Below are positions 23,337 to 32,081 of a DNA stretch of 64,000 nt, one piece after another. The notes under the pieces were generated by a model that was given only the letters and a program-made list of their open reading frames with translations, had not been told where the DNA came from and searched no databases. The DNA lies in the NCBI RefSeq assembly GCF_001305855.1, contig NZ_LIXZ01000007.1, positions 144,957 through 208,956 of the forward strand, given 5' to 3'. Position 1 is the stretch's first letter, and the number at the start of each line of letters is the position of its first letter. The translations under genes were made by a program, and so were the position numbers. The DNA is from Rossellomorea vietnamensis (GTDB lineage Bacteria; Bacillota; Bacilli; Bacillales; Bacillaceae_B).

Positions 23337-23786
23337 CTATTCATCTTCAAGTTCTTCTATTAATTTCTTCATTTCCGCAATTTCTTTCTTTTGGGTTTTG
23401 ATAATGCCGTCTGCTAGCTTACGTACCCTTGGGTCGGAAATTTGGGCGCGTTCGCTGGTTAAGATGGCAATGGAATGATGGGGGATCATTGCTTCCATAT
23501 AATCCACATCGTCTACGAGCGTCTGACTGCGTAATAAGTAAAGTGAAAATAAGAATACTACAATACTTCCCACAATAATACCGAGATTCATTTTGCGATT
23601 TGTCAGCATGTTTTGCATGAAGAGTAACATGATGACAGCCATCGATGCACCCATCAACACGGCCATATAGGCCCTGGATTCACTGAAGAGTATATGATCC
23701 ACCTTATAGGTGTTCCAGTACGTAAACAAATACATGACAATGGTAGACGTGAGGATCATACCACCAAATTTTTTATAGGCCTTCAT
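23337..23786 (-). CDS. DUF305 membrane protein
   Basis: This 149-residue protein has three to four hydrophobic segments in the first ~95 residues, followed by a short DUF305-type domain facing out or in. The DUF305 signature is YMEAMIPHHSIAILTSERA with the HH pair. The family is ferritin-like helical and recurs in copper and other metal-resistance islands; its biochemical role is unsettled. It is the first gene of the copper region, transcribed toward ssrA. Its promoter region shares a divergent TGCATA-type regulatory region with the P-type ATPase gene. Confidence 0.85.
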   Translation of the reverse strand: MKAYKKFGGMILTSTIVMYLFTYWNTYKVDHILFSESRAYMAVLMGASMAVIMLLFMQNMLTNRKMNLGIIVGSIVVFLFSLYLLRSQTLVDDVDYMEAMIPHHSIAILTSERAQISDPRVRKLADGIIKTQKKEIAEMKKLIEELEDE

Positions 23787-23820
23787 TAAGGTATCACTCC
23801 TTTGAGTTATAGTCTTCCTA

Positions 23821-23843
23821 TTTCTACCTATAATATTTGCATA
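23821..23843 (-). promoter_or_regulatory. TGCATA element and -10 of the DUF305 gene
   Basis: On the minus strand TATGCAAA (23836-23843) is followed by TAGAAA (23821-23826) starting 17 bases after the box start, the same geometry as the other sites in this region. No good second box is found at 11 bp; the nearest TGCA box is 21 bp away. Confidence 0.5.
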
Positions 23844-23856
23844 GGAAGAATTTCTT

Positions 23857-23879
23857 TCTGCATAAAATATCCATAATCT
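23857..23879 (+). promoter_or_regulatory. TGCATA element upstream of copB
   Basis: TCTGCATA (23857-23864) with TAATCT (23874-23879) at +17. A sister box TTTGCATA lies 21 bp upstream (23836), two helical turns away, and is shared with the divergent gene. Confidence 0.5.
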
Positions 23880-23927
23880 CAGGGGATACTATCTCTATCA
23901 ATATAAAAATGGAAGGGAGACTTTTTT

Positions 23928-25952
23928 ATGAGTGAACACCATAATCATTCTCATGATCACCATCATAGAAAGGAAGATGACCATAACGGACATCATGATC
24001 ATGGCAATCATCATGATCATATGGTGGAGGATTTTAAGAAAAGGTTCTGGATATCGATTTTGATCACTATTCCTATTCTTATCCTTTCACCTATGATTCA
24101 AATGTTAATAAATGTAGATTGGCGTTTTTCCTTTGACATGTACATATTATTTGGACTTTCTACTGTTATCTTTTTTTATGGAGGGTGGCCATTTATAACT
24201 GGAGCCAAAGATGAGCTTGCCGGAAAAAATCCAGGTATGATGACACTGATTGCTTTGGCTATCGTCGTTGCTTATGTGTACAGCTCTTTTGCTGTGTTTG
24301 GACTTGAAGGAAATAACTTCTTCTGGGAGCTTGCGACATTGATTGATATTATGCTCCTTGGTCACTGGATTGAAATGCGCTCGGTGATGGGTGCTTCCAG
24401 GGCATTAGAGGAACTGGTGAAATTAATGCCATCAGAAGCCCATCTGATCGATAGCGATGGGAACATTAGGGATGTGTCCTTGGAAAAAGTTGAACATGGG
24501 GATAGGGTACTGGTAAAGCCAGGTGAAAAAGTACCTGGGGATGGAGAAATCGTGGAAGGAAAGTCGGCCATTGATGAATCCATGCTTACAGGTGAGTCGG
24601 TTCCAGTCGATAAGGAGAAAGGAAATGAAGTGATCGGAGGCTCTATAAATGGGGAAGGTTCCTTGACCATCAAGGTTCAAAAGACAGGAGGAGATACATA
24701 TCTTTCTCAAGTCATCACCCTGGTTAAAGAAGCCCAGGAATCAAAATCAAAAACACAGGATTTATCTAACCGGGCAGCCAAGTGGCTATTTTACCTCGCC
24801 CTTGGATCCGGGGTTACAACCTTTATTGTGTGGTTGGCACTGGGATACTCCCTATCCTTTGCGATGGAACGAATGGTTACGGTAATGGTCATTTCATGCC
24901 CTCATGCATTAGGTTTGGCTGCTCCTCTTGTCATCGCAGTATCTACTGCCATTTCAGCAAGAAAGGGATTGTTAATCCGGAATCGTACAAACTTTGAGGG
25001 GGCAAGAAAAATAGATGCCATCGTTTTCGATAAAACCGGAACATTAACGGAGGGGCAATTCGGTGTGACAAACGTTGACGTAAGTGAAGGATGGGATGAA
25101 GCTGGGGTACTCACTCTCGCTACTTCAGTAGAGACCCAATCAGAACACCCCATAGCAAAAGGGATTGTTAGGGAAGGAGAGAAGAGGGAGCTATCTATTA
25201 AATCCATTAAAGATTTTGAATCCATTACGGGAAAAGGGCTAAAAGCCAATATCGAGGGGAAGGAAATCATGGTAGTCAGTCCCGGGTATATGAAGGATGA
25301 AGGGATTAGATACAATGAGTCTTCCTTTAAAGAGTGGTCAAATGAAGGAAAAACGGTCGTCTTTGTTCTCGTTCATCATGAATTAGCCGGTATGATTGCG
25401 TTAGCAGATATCGTGAGAGAAACAGCCAAAGCAGCCATTCAGGAATTGAAGGGAATGGGGATCGAATCCATTATGTTAACGGGGGATAACCGTCAGGTAG
25501 CAAACTATGTAGCGGAGCGATTAGGAATAGACCAAACCTATGCTGAAGTATTGCCCCATCAAAAATCGGATAAAATCATTGAAATTCAACAATCAGGAAA
25601 GAAAGTCGCTATGACAGGAGACGGAGTCAATGACGCGCCGGCATTGGCCAAAGCTGATTTAGGAATTGCTATCGGAACGGGAACGGATGTGGCAATTGAA
25701 ACGGCCGATGTAGTTTTGGTGAAAAGCAATCCACAGGATGTAGTGAATCTCATCAAGCTGTCTCAAGGCACTTATAGAAAAATGATTCAAAATTTATGGT
25801 GGGCGGCAGGATACAATATTATTGCCATTCCGTTGGCAGCAGGAATCTTTTTTAACGCAGACATTGTATTGAGTCCTGCCGTTGGTGCTGTATTGATGTC
25901 ATTAAGCACCGTTATTGTGGCAATCAATGCGAAACTGCTGAAAATTGATTAA
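23928..25952 (+). CDS. copB: copper-translocating P1B-type ATPase with CPH motif
   Basis: A 674-residue heavy-metal ATPase of the CopB (P1B-3) type that exports copper across the membrane. A His-rich tail (~residues 4-31, many HH and HDH) replaces the CxxC metal domains. The key transmembrane motif is SCPHALG, CPH rather than CPC, with actuator TGESVPV, phosphorylation site DKTGTLTEG and GDGVNDAP hinge. GGAAGGGAG precedes the ATG. No HMA domain is present. CPH enzymes are often ascribed to Cu2+ or to Cu+ with lower affinity, so it complements the CPC-type CopA at 39947. Confidence 0.93.
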   Translation: MSEHHNHSHDHHHRKEDDHNGHHDHGNHHDHMVEDFKKRFWISILITIPILILSPMIQMLINVDWRFSFDMYILFGLSTVIFFYGGWPFITGAKDELAGKNPGMMTLIALAIVVAYVYSSFAVFGLEGNNFFWELATLIDIMLLGHWIEMRSVMGASRALEELVKLMPSEAHLIDSDGNIRDVSLEKVEHGDRVLVKPGEKVPGDGEIVEGKSAIDESMLTGESVPVDKEKGNEVIGGSINGEGSLTIKVQKTGGDTYLSQVITLVKEAQESKSKTQDLSNRAAKWLFYLALGSGVTTFIVWLALGYSLSFAMERMVTVMVISCPHALGLAAPLVIAVSTAISARKGLLIRNRTNFEGARKIDAIVFDKTGTLTEGQFGVTNVDVSEGWDEAGVLTLATSVETQSEHPIAKGIVREGEKRELSIKSIKDFESITGKGLKANIEGKEIMVVSPGYMKDEGIRYNESSFKEWSNEGKTVVFVLVHHELAGMIALADIVRETAKAAIQELKGMGIESIMLTGDNRQVANYVAERLGIDQTYAEVLPHQKSDKIIEIQQSGKKVAMTGDGVNDAPALAKADLGIAIGTGTDVAIETADVVLVKSNPQDVVNLIKLSQGTYRKMIQNLWWAAGYNIIAIPLAAGIFFNADIVLSPAVGAVLMSLSTVIVAINAKLLKID

Positions 25953-26134
25953 TAAATGGTTAATAAGCTTAGTCAAAATAGTATACGAATACATTCATCG
26001 TTTAGAATTATACGTTATGGGGTATTTGTTAGAGGAGCACATATCTTTCCTTCCGACATTACTGAATATAAAAAAATTCGGTAGGAAAAAAGATCTGGTG
26101 ACAAATCATTTTCTAAAAGTATGGAGGTTTTAAA

Positions 26135-27259
26135 ATGGCATTACAACCGTTGGAATCAAAAGAACTAGCCCGCAAGATTCTTGCAAATGAGGAAGTATTT
26201 CTGTTGGATATCCGTAAAGAACAGGATTATAACGATTGGGCTATTGAAGGAAGAAATGTACGGAGCTTGAATATACCTTATCAGAAGCTAGAGAATGGGG
26301 TGGAAGATGTAAAGGCTCAGCTTCCAAAGGACCAAATTGTATACGTTGTTTGTGCAAAAGGAATCTCTTCTCAAAAGGTAGTAGAAAACTTTGAGGAAGC
26401 AGGAGTGAAAAGGATTACCTATTTAAAGGGAGGTATGACAGCGTGGAGCGAGCATTTAGAGCCAATGAAGGTAGGAAATCTCTCAAATGGCGGGGAACTT
26501 TATCAATTTCTTCGCCTTGGTAAAGGGTGTCTTTCTTATATGATTATTTCAAACGGGGAAGCTGCCGTCGTAGATCCAAGTAGGATGACAGAAGCGTACA
26601 AATCTTTCGCTGAGGAGAAACGTGTAACCATTAAATATGTACTTGATACTCATCTTCATGCCGATCATATTTCTGGTGGTAAAAGCTTGGCTGAAGAAAC
26701 AAACGCAAGCTATTATTTTCCACCAAGTGACGATGAGGGCTTGACGTTTAGTTATAAAAAGCTGGAGGATGGCATCAGCATTCATGTTGGAGGTAAGATC
26801 GAAATCTCTGCATTTTATTCTCCGGGACATACGATAGGCAGCACGAGTTTTGTTGTAGACAATCAATACTTGATGACAGGAGATATATTATTTATCGAGT
26901 CAATTGGTCGTCCTGATTTGGCAGGTAAAGCTGAGGATTGGGTAAATGATTTACGTAAAACCTTGTATGATCGCTATCAAGAGTTATCACATGATTTGAT
27001 TGTTCTTCCTGCTCACTTTGGGGAAATGGAAGAAATCAACGATGACGGCACTGTCAATGCAAAGCTTGAGGAGCTATACAAGAAGAATGAGCGTTTACAT
27101 GTAAAAGATGAAAAGGAGTTCCGTCAACTTGTAACAGAGAACTTACCTCCACAACCCAATAGTCATGAAGACATTCGAAAGACCAATATGGGTAAGAAAA
27201 ATCCTGATCAGGATCAACAAAGGGAAATGGAAGTGGGTCCTAATCGCTGCGCAGTATAA
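26135..27259 (+). CDS. rhodanese-metallo-beta-lactamase fusion (persulfide dioxygenase/sulfurtransferase-like)
   Basis: A 374-residue two-domain protein. Residues ~1-110 are a rhodanese domain with active-site Cys in VVCAKGISS. Residues ~125-310 are a metallo-beta-lactamase fold with THLHADHISGG, the SPGHTIGS loop and a PAHFG motif, as in glyoxalase II and persulfide dioxygenases. By family it would handle sulfane sulfur such as glutathione- or bacillithiol-like persulfides. This domain order, rhodanese first, is the reverse of staphylococcal CstB. Sitting between two copper genes, it may keep sulfide/persulfide low or supply sulfur during metal stress. TGGAGG precedes the ATG. Confidence 0.85.
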   Translation: MALQPLESKELARKILANEEVFLLDIRKEQDYNDWAIEGRNVRSLNIPYQKLENGVEDVKAQLPKDQIVYVVCAKGISSQKVVENFEEAGVKRITYLKGGMTAWSEHLEPMKVGNLSNGGELYQFLRLGKGCLSYMIISNGEAAVVDPSRMTEAYKSFAEEKRVTIKYVLDTHLHADHISGGKSLAEETNASYYFPPSDDEGLTFSYKKLEDGISIHVGGKIEISAFYSPGHTIGSTSFVVDNQYLMTGDILFIESIGRPDLAGKAEDWVNDLRKTLYDRYQELSHDLIVLPAHFGEMEEINDDGTVNAKLEELYKKNERLHVKDEKEFRQLVTENLPPQPNSHEDIRKTNMGKKNPDQDQQREMEVGPNRCAV

Positions 27260-27291
27260 TTAGTGGAACAGTTGCTTAGAAAAGGATAAAA

Positions 27292-27323
27292 AAAGATGGT
27301 GACCTTAAATGGTCGCCATCTTT
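27292..27323. terminator. bidirectional terminator between rhodanese-MBL and multicopper oxidase genes
   Basis: AAAGATGGTGACC / GGTCGCCATCTTT, one G-T pair, loop TTAAAT, A- and T-rich flanks on both sides. Confidence 0.85.
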
Positions 27324-27327
27324 GAGT

Positions 27328-28893
27328 TTAATGAGGACTGTTTTGAGCATTTGGGTCTATTTCAAAATCAGGAGTGAAGCCTTTATATTTCAACATGTTC
27401 ATCATCCCTGCAGAAGCGTGATGAAGATCGTGGCAATGGAAGAGCCAATCTCCCGGATTGTCTGCTTTAAAGGCAATCACATACTCATCCCCAGGCTTTA
27501 CATTTACCGTATCTTTGATCACTGGGGAACCCGTTAGAGGTTTACCGTTTTTACTCAGAATTTGAAAGAAATGACCATGAAGATGCATAGGGTGATCATC
27601 AGCCATAGAATCATTCTTTAAGCGTACCTTGACAAGGTCCCCTTCCTCTACTTGAATATTTTCAGTTTCAGGAAAAACTTTATCATTAATGGTATAAACC
27701 ATCTTATGGTCTTTCATCTCAGTATTCAAATTCATGGTGTAGTCCAAATCGTATGTTTGGTCTAACGTGAAACTAGCTTCTTTCGACTTTCCGTAAGTGG
27801 TATAGTCGAAAATAGGGAGGTTTGCAGTGGAATTGGATTGATCAGAATTCTCTACAGGTTGTTCATATTGAATCTTGGTCCTCATCCCTTTTGTTCCTTC
27901 TTTATTACCATGTGACTCTAAATACCATTCCCCTGGATTGTCTGCCATAAATTCCAGGTCATATCGTTCCCCCGGAGCGATTGATACTAATTCATCTTTA
28001 AATCCTTTTGGCTGGTTCACTAATTGCCCATCAATGGCCACCACTTTCACCTCATGTCCGTGAAGGTGGAAGCTGTGAGACATAAATCCGACGTTTACTA
28101 ATCGTATTCTTACTTTATCTCCTTCCTTCACTTTCAACGGTTCAATATCTTTTCCACTCTTTCCGTTAATAGTATAGATGTCATATCCGTCCATGCTGTG
28201 GCTCATCAGATTTTCTTCCTCTTCATTATTCTCCATGGACATATTCATTCCCTCCATCATACTGGAGGAATCCCCACCGCTCATCCACTCATCTAAGACC
28301 AAGGTGAAATCTTTATTCAGCTTTTCCGGTTGTACAGGTTCAACAATGAGGGAGCCCGCCAATCCCTTATCCATTTGTTCCACTCCATCTTGATGTGTAT
28401 GGTACATATAAGTTCCAGCATCCTTTGGAGTAAAAGAATACACGAAGGATTCCCCCGGTTGCACTGCATTTTGAGTAACACCAGGAATGCCATCCATATT
28501 GTTTTTTACTGTTATGCCATGCCAATGAATGGTAACAGGGTCAGGGAGTGTATTGATCAGCTTTATTTTCACTTCTTCACCTTGCTTGATCCGAATCTGG
28601 TCACCTGGAACGGATCCGTTAAATGTCCAGGCAGTAAGAGAGACATCTCCTCTTAATTGGTGTGTGGCTTCTTTTGCTGTGATGTTGAACTCATTATTTT
28701 TCCCCTCGAGAATCGCAGGAGCTTTTGTACTTGCTAAGTCCTGTGTTCCTTGTGAGGTTTGATTATTTTGTCCTGTTTTTTCCTTATTGGTGCTGCGATG
28801 ATCCATCCCCTCCATATCATCCATCTGATTGGCTGAACAAGCAGACAATAGCAGCAATAAAAAGCCTGTAACAAATGTTATTTTCATCTTCAT
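27328..28893 (-). CDS. multicopper oxidase lipoprotein 1
   Basis: A 521-residue laccase/CopA-type oxidase. I start at ATG 28893 behind AAAGGAGG. Residues 1-20 are a lipoprotein signal with lipobox LLSAC, so it is anchored outside the membrane. Type 2/3 copper ligands are in HWHG, YHTHQ, HPMHLHGH and the C-terminal HCHDLHH...M block; an inner HSFHLHGH block is also present. A Met/His-rich stretch (~205-235, MMEGMNMSMEN) resembles Cu+-binding loops of cuprous oxidases. Likely function: oxidising Cu+ to less toxic Cu2+ at the cell surface. Confidence 0.92.
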   Translation of the reverse strand: MKMKITFVTGFLLLLLSACSANQMDDMEGMDHRSTNKEKTGQNNQTSQGTQDLASTKAPAILEGKNNEFNITAKEATHQLRGDVSLTAWTFNGSVPGDQIRIKQGEEVKIKLINTLPDPVTIHWHGITVKNNMDGIPGVTQNAVQPGESFVYSFTPKDAGTYMYHTHQDGVEQMDKGLAGSLIVEPVQPEKLNKDFTLVLDEWMSGGDSSSMMEGMNMSMENNEEEENLMSHSMDGYDIYTINGKSGKDIEPLKVKEGDKVRIRLVNVGFMSHSFHLHGHEVKVVAIDGQLVNQPKGFKDELVSIAPGERYDLEFMADNPGEWYLESHGNKEGTKGMRTKIQYEQPVENSDQSNSTANLPIFDYTTYGKSKEASFTLDQTYDLDYTMNLNTEMKDHKMVYTINDKVFPETENIQVEEGDLVKVRLKNDSMADDHPMHLHGHFFQILSKNGKPLTGSPVIKDTVNVKPGDEYVIAFKADNPGDWLFHCHDLHHASAGMMNMLKYKGFTPDFEIDPNAQNSPH

Positions 28894-28915
28894 GGTGTAG
28901 CCTCCTTTACACATA

Positions 28916-28938
28916 ATCGTAGGGAAGAAACATGCAAA
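28916..28938 (-). promoter_or_regulatory. TGCATA element and -10 of multicopper oxidase 1
   Basis: On the minus strand TTTGCATG (28931-28938) and TACGAT (28916-28921) at +17. The upstream 11-bp copy is degenerate. The implied 5' untranslated leader is very short, since the ribosome binding site is at 28901-28908. Confidence 0.5.
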
Positions 28939-29400
28939 TTGTTAGGATTTAAAGTTGCAATTTAATGAATAATGCATTGAAGGAATTTTGTCTATCAAAT
29001 CAAGAAGAACCATTTATTTCGTCTTTCCAATTAAACTCCAGGCTTCATTGAAGTGAAGGTGAAAAGTACTGCTAAAAGACAAAATAAAAGAAGTTAAGAA
29101 GCACAGGACGAGGGAAGAAAAGGAGTATAAAGAGTTATATTGATTTTTTAAGATAATAGAGAAAATGAAGGAAGGGCAGGGGACTCGCTTGTTCCTTCAG
29201 AGGATTAAGCAACATATTAGTAAGATGAATTCAGGGAAGACCTGCTGTACTGACACAGAACTTCCCTGTTTTGGATTTTCACTTCATTATTACTGTTAAT
29301 TAAATATAAAACTAACATTTTAATATTAGCGAAGTCCGTCAAGTCTGGGATCTGATCAATTTGGCTAAGAAATCTGTTTGAGACATCTTACATTTGGAAG
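28939..29400. other. AT-rich gap without a recognisable gene
   Basis: No supported CDS is seen in ~460 bases. A long-loop hairpin TCAGGGAAG ... CTTCCCTG followed by TTTTGG (about 29231-29275) looks like an isolated terminator; with no gene before it, it may be a relic of deleted DNA or end a small RNA. Confidence 0.5.
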
Positions 29401-30339
29401 TTAATTCACAATTAATGTGCCTGACATACCACTTTCTTTATGTCCTGGAATGGTGCAGTAAAATTCATACACACCACTTTCAGCAGGGACGAATTCTAAT
29501 TGATTTGAACTATTTGCATCTGCATGAAGGTGTAGGGTACCCTTGGTGCTGGAAACGCGGCGTTTTTGCTCCTTTTTAATATAACGGTCAGTAACAATAT
29601 TTTTTATTTCAATATCGTGTTCAACCTGATCTTCGTTGTGTAATACGATTTTGGTGAGAATATCTTTTTTAATTGTAATGATAGATGGCTGGTAATGCAT
29701 ATTTAAGGAGACAATGTTTTTAGTATTTAAATCATTTAGATGTGGTGTATCTTCGCCATGAGTATGAGAGTTAAAATCAGTGGGATGTTTGGTGATATCA
29801 GAGCTAACGGGTGCAGAAATCAATAGTTCAACAGAAGCAAATAATGTCACATAGATGATGGATACGAAAAGGGGTTTGACTAACCACTTTTTTGTAACAA
29901 AAGGTTGCGAAGACGGTCTTCCAGGTAGAATGAAAAACAAAAAGATAGAACTGATTGAAAGCAACAAAAAAATTTTTAGAATGGTTATAGTTTCCGTGAT
30001 AGGTATCATTTCTCCCAGCATGGCACCCATCATACCTCCCATAAGACCTGCCATGATTCCTTCAATAGCTGAAAGAACGCTATGAAGGATGCCAATTATG
30101 AACCCACAAAACGCCCCAATACCTAAGGATAACAAAGTGGAAAGGAATAAGTCTCCCTGGTAGTGTGATCCTAAAAGGATACCTAATGTCAGCCCTACAT
30201 TCATCCCTGTGTACATAGAAATCATCATAAATGACATCGAATCTAATTTTGTTCTAAATACTTTCGCCATAATCATGCAGATTAACACTATAAGAAAAAG
30301 AATGATGGATACAAATAGTTCATATGGCTGGATATTTAT
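29401..30339 (-). CDS. membrane protein with C-terminal cupredoxin domain
   Basis: The first ~170 residues hold several transmembrane helices with Gly/Met-rich turns (GIMAGLMGGMMGAMLG). The last ~100 form a plastocyanin-like domain. Type 1 copper ligands are visible as His in VEHDIE and the C-terminal FYCTIPGHKESGM (Cys, His, Met), facing outside. The open frame has a GTG at 30288, but that removes the first helix and has no ribosome binding site. An ATA at 30339, just behind AAAAGGGGGGCG, would give MNIQPYELFVSIILF. I extended to it; the true start is uncertain. It could carry electrons or copper for the neighbouring oxidases. Confidence 0.7.
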   Translation of the reverse strand: MNIQPYELFVSIILFLIVLICMIMAKVFRTKLDSMSFMMISMYTGMNVGLTLGILLGSHYQGDLFLSTLLSLGIGAFCGFIIGILHSVLSAIEGIMAGLMGGMMGAMLGEMIPITETITILKIFLLLSISSIFLFFILPGRPSSQPFVTKKWLVKPLFVSIIYVTLFASVELLISAPVSSDITKHPTDFNSHTHGEDTPHLNDLNTKNIVSLNMHYQPSIITIKKDILTKIVLHNEDQVEHDIEIKNIVTDRYIKKEQKRRVSSTKGTLHLHADANSSNQLEFVPAESGVYEFYCTIPGHKESGMSGTLIVN

Positions 30340-30493
30340 CGCCCCCCTTTTCTTACTTACATAATATGAACAGAAAAGACAGGCTATTCTAACAATAAGC
30401 TGTCCCCCGCTAAACGTACCTATTCAGGAATCTGTCAGTTTGGGCATGTCTAAGGGGGAGCAACCAAATAAAATATTAAATTTTCAAGAGGGC

Positions 30494-30518
30494 GCACTCA
30501 TTATATGAGTGTCTTTTT
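30494..30518 (+). terminator. hairpin with T-run upstream of MATE promoter
   Basis: GCACTCA-TTATA-TGAGTGT then CTTTTT. No plus-strand gene precedes it, so it may simply insulate the next promoter. Confidence 0.5.
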
Positions 30519-30519
30519 G

Positions 30520-30553
30520 TTTGCATAATTTCTTCATATTTTTCGGGAAAGAT
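30520..30553 (+). promoter_or_regulatory. double TGCATA element upstream of the MATE gene
   Basis: TTTGCATA (30520) and TCTTCATA (30531) are 11 bp apart. The second is followed by ATTT and GGG as in the other sites; the -10 (AAAGAT at +17) is weak. Confidence 0.55.
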
Positions 30554-30591
30554 ATAGGTGTCGTATAAAAAGGTGTTAGGAGGGAAGGAAA

Positions 30592-32037
30592 CTGACCACA
30601 CATATTGAAGCTAAAAATGTAGATGAAGCAGATACTGTTAGAAAAAAGATAACGCTGATTCTTTTACTCGCACTGCCCGCAGTTGTAGAGAACTTTTTTC
30701 AAACTATTTTAGGTTTTGTAGATACGTACTTTGTGTCTAAGTTGGGATTAATACAAGTTTCGGCTGTAGGAGTAACAAATGCGATTCTTGCCATCTATTT
30801 TGCTCTATTCATGGCACTTGGAGTAGCTGCTAATGTATATATTGCTAACTTTATAGGTGCCAATAAAATAGAGAAAGCCCGGCACATTGCTCAGCAATCG
30901 ATCATTGTTACGATAATAATTGGTCTAATCACAGGAATCATTACCATCTTCTTTGCAGAGCCATTGCTTAAACTAATGGGGATTGAAAGCAATGTACTGG
31001 ATGCGGGGGTCACATATTTTAAGATTGTTGCGATTCCATCTATATTTATGGCGCTTATGTTCGTCTTGAGTGCTATTCTCAGGGGGGCTGGCGACACAAA
31101 GTCACCGATGAAAACGAGTATTGTCATTAACATAGTGAATGCGGTACTTGATTATGTGTTTATCTTTGGATTTTGGTTTATACCTGAAATGGGGATAGTC
31201 GGAGCGGCAACTGCTACTGTCATTGCCCGTGTTCTGGGAACCTTTATCCTATTAGGTTATATTCAAAAAAATACTTCATTAACATTCAAAAAAGAATATT
31301 GGAAAATAGACTCTGTTCATCTAAAAGAACTGTTTATCCTAGGAACTCCCGCAGCAGGTGAGCGATTGATCATGAGGGCAGGTCAAATTGTTTACTTTGG
31401 ATTTGTTGTGGCTCTTGGGACAAATGTATTCGCAGCCCATCAGATTGCAGGTAATATTGAAGTCTTTTCTTACATGATCGGATTTGGATTTGCTACAGCA
31501 GCAACGATTCTGGTTGGTCAGCAGGTGGGAGCAGGAAGGTTTGAAGATGCGAAAACATATGCAAAATTGTGTATGTATTTAGCGATAGGAAGTATGACGG
31601 TCTTTGGGATCATATTATTTAGCTTAGGCGGATCGGCAGGCAGTTTATTTACTGAAGACAAAGTAGTGATTGGGAACATCGGGACAGCATTGAAGGTTTC
31701 AGGTGTGTTTCAGCCATTTTTGGCAATTGTACTTATTTTAACAGGTGCATTTCAAGGTGCGAATAATACAAAATTTCCGATGTATTTAACAGGAGTCGGT
31801 ATGTGGGCTATCCGGACGCTATTTGTTTATGTATTAGGGATACAGTTGGAGTGGGGGCTGTTTGGTGTCTGGATAGCGATAGGCATGGATATTGCATTTC
31901 GAGCCGTTGTACTAACCGTACAATTTCATCGTGACAAGTGGATAGTGGTGAAAGTAGAGCCGGAAAAAGATCCAGAATCTCATTGCCACCCTCAAACCAC
32001 GAAGGAAAATATGTCAGGGTGTGTGAATAACTACTAA
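30592..32037 (+). CDS. MATE family multidrug/metabolite efflux transporter
   Basis: A 481-residue, ~12-helix exporter driven by Na+ or H+. The first helix (LILLLALPAVVENFFQTILGFVDTYFVSKLG) is typical of MATE proteins, and starting at GTG 30733 would cut it off. The frame is open upstream to a stop at 30577. The only candidate behind the strong site AGGAGGG (30578-30584, 7-base spacing) is CTG 30592, giving MTTHIEAKNVDEAD. The short Cys/His tail (~HCHPQTTKENMSGC) might bind metal. Substrate unknown; its position among copper genes and the TGCATA element suggest a role in metal stress. Confidence 0.88.
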   Translation: MTTHIEAKNVDEADTVRKKITLILLLALPAVVENFFQTILGFVDTYFVSKLGLIQVSAVGVTNAILAIYFALFMALGVAANVYIANFIGANKIEKARHIAQQSIIVTIIIGLITGIITIFFAEPLLKLMGIESNVLDAGVTYFKIVAIPSIFMALMFVLSAILRGAGDTKSPMKTSIVINIVNAVLDYVFIFGFWFIPEMGIVGAATATVIARVLGTFILLGYIQKNTSLTFKKEYWKIDSVHLKELFILGTPAAGERLIMRAGQIVYFGFVVALGTNVFAAHQIAGNIEVFSYMIGFGFATAATILVGQQVGAGRFEDAKTYAKLCMYLAIGSMTVFGIILFSLGGSAGSLFTEDKVVIGNIGTALKVSGVFQPFLAIVLILTGAFQGANNTKFPMYLTGVGMWAIRTLFVYVLGIQLEWGLFGVWIAIGMDIAFRAVVLTVQFHRDKWIVVKVEPEKDPESHCHPQTTKENMSGCVNNY

Positions 32038-32068
32038 AAAGATGGAGCGATCCTTCGCTCCATCTTTT
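32037..32068. terminator. bidirectional terminator between MATE and CWB2-like genes
   Basis: A perfect 14-bp stem AAAAGATGGAGCGA / TCGCTCCATCTTTT with loop TCCT. It ends both convergent genes. Confidence 0.9.
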
Positions 32069-32081
32069 AACTATTTCGGTA

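Noticed and set aside
26019..26034. Possible CsoR/CstR operator ATAC...GGGGTAT before the rhodanese fusion
   Set aside because: Only one arm matches; the left arm lacks the C run.
25945..26133. 62-codon frame overlapping the end of copB
   Set aside because: It starts with TTG inside copB, has no ribosome binding site and no recognisable fold; probably chance.
30733..32037. MATE start at GTG 30733
   Set aside because: It removes the conserved first transmembrane helix and lacks a ribosome binding site.
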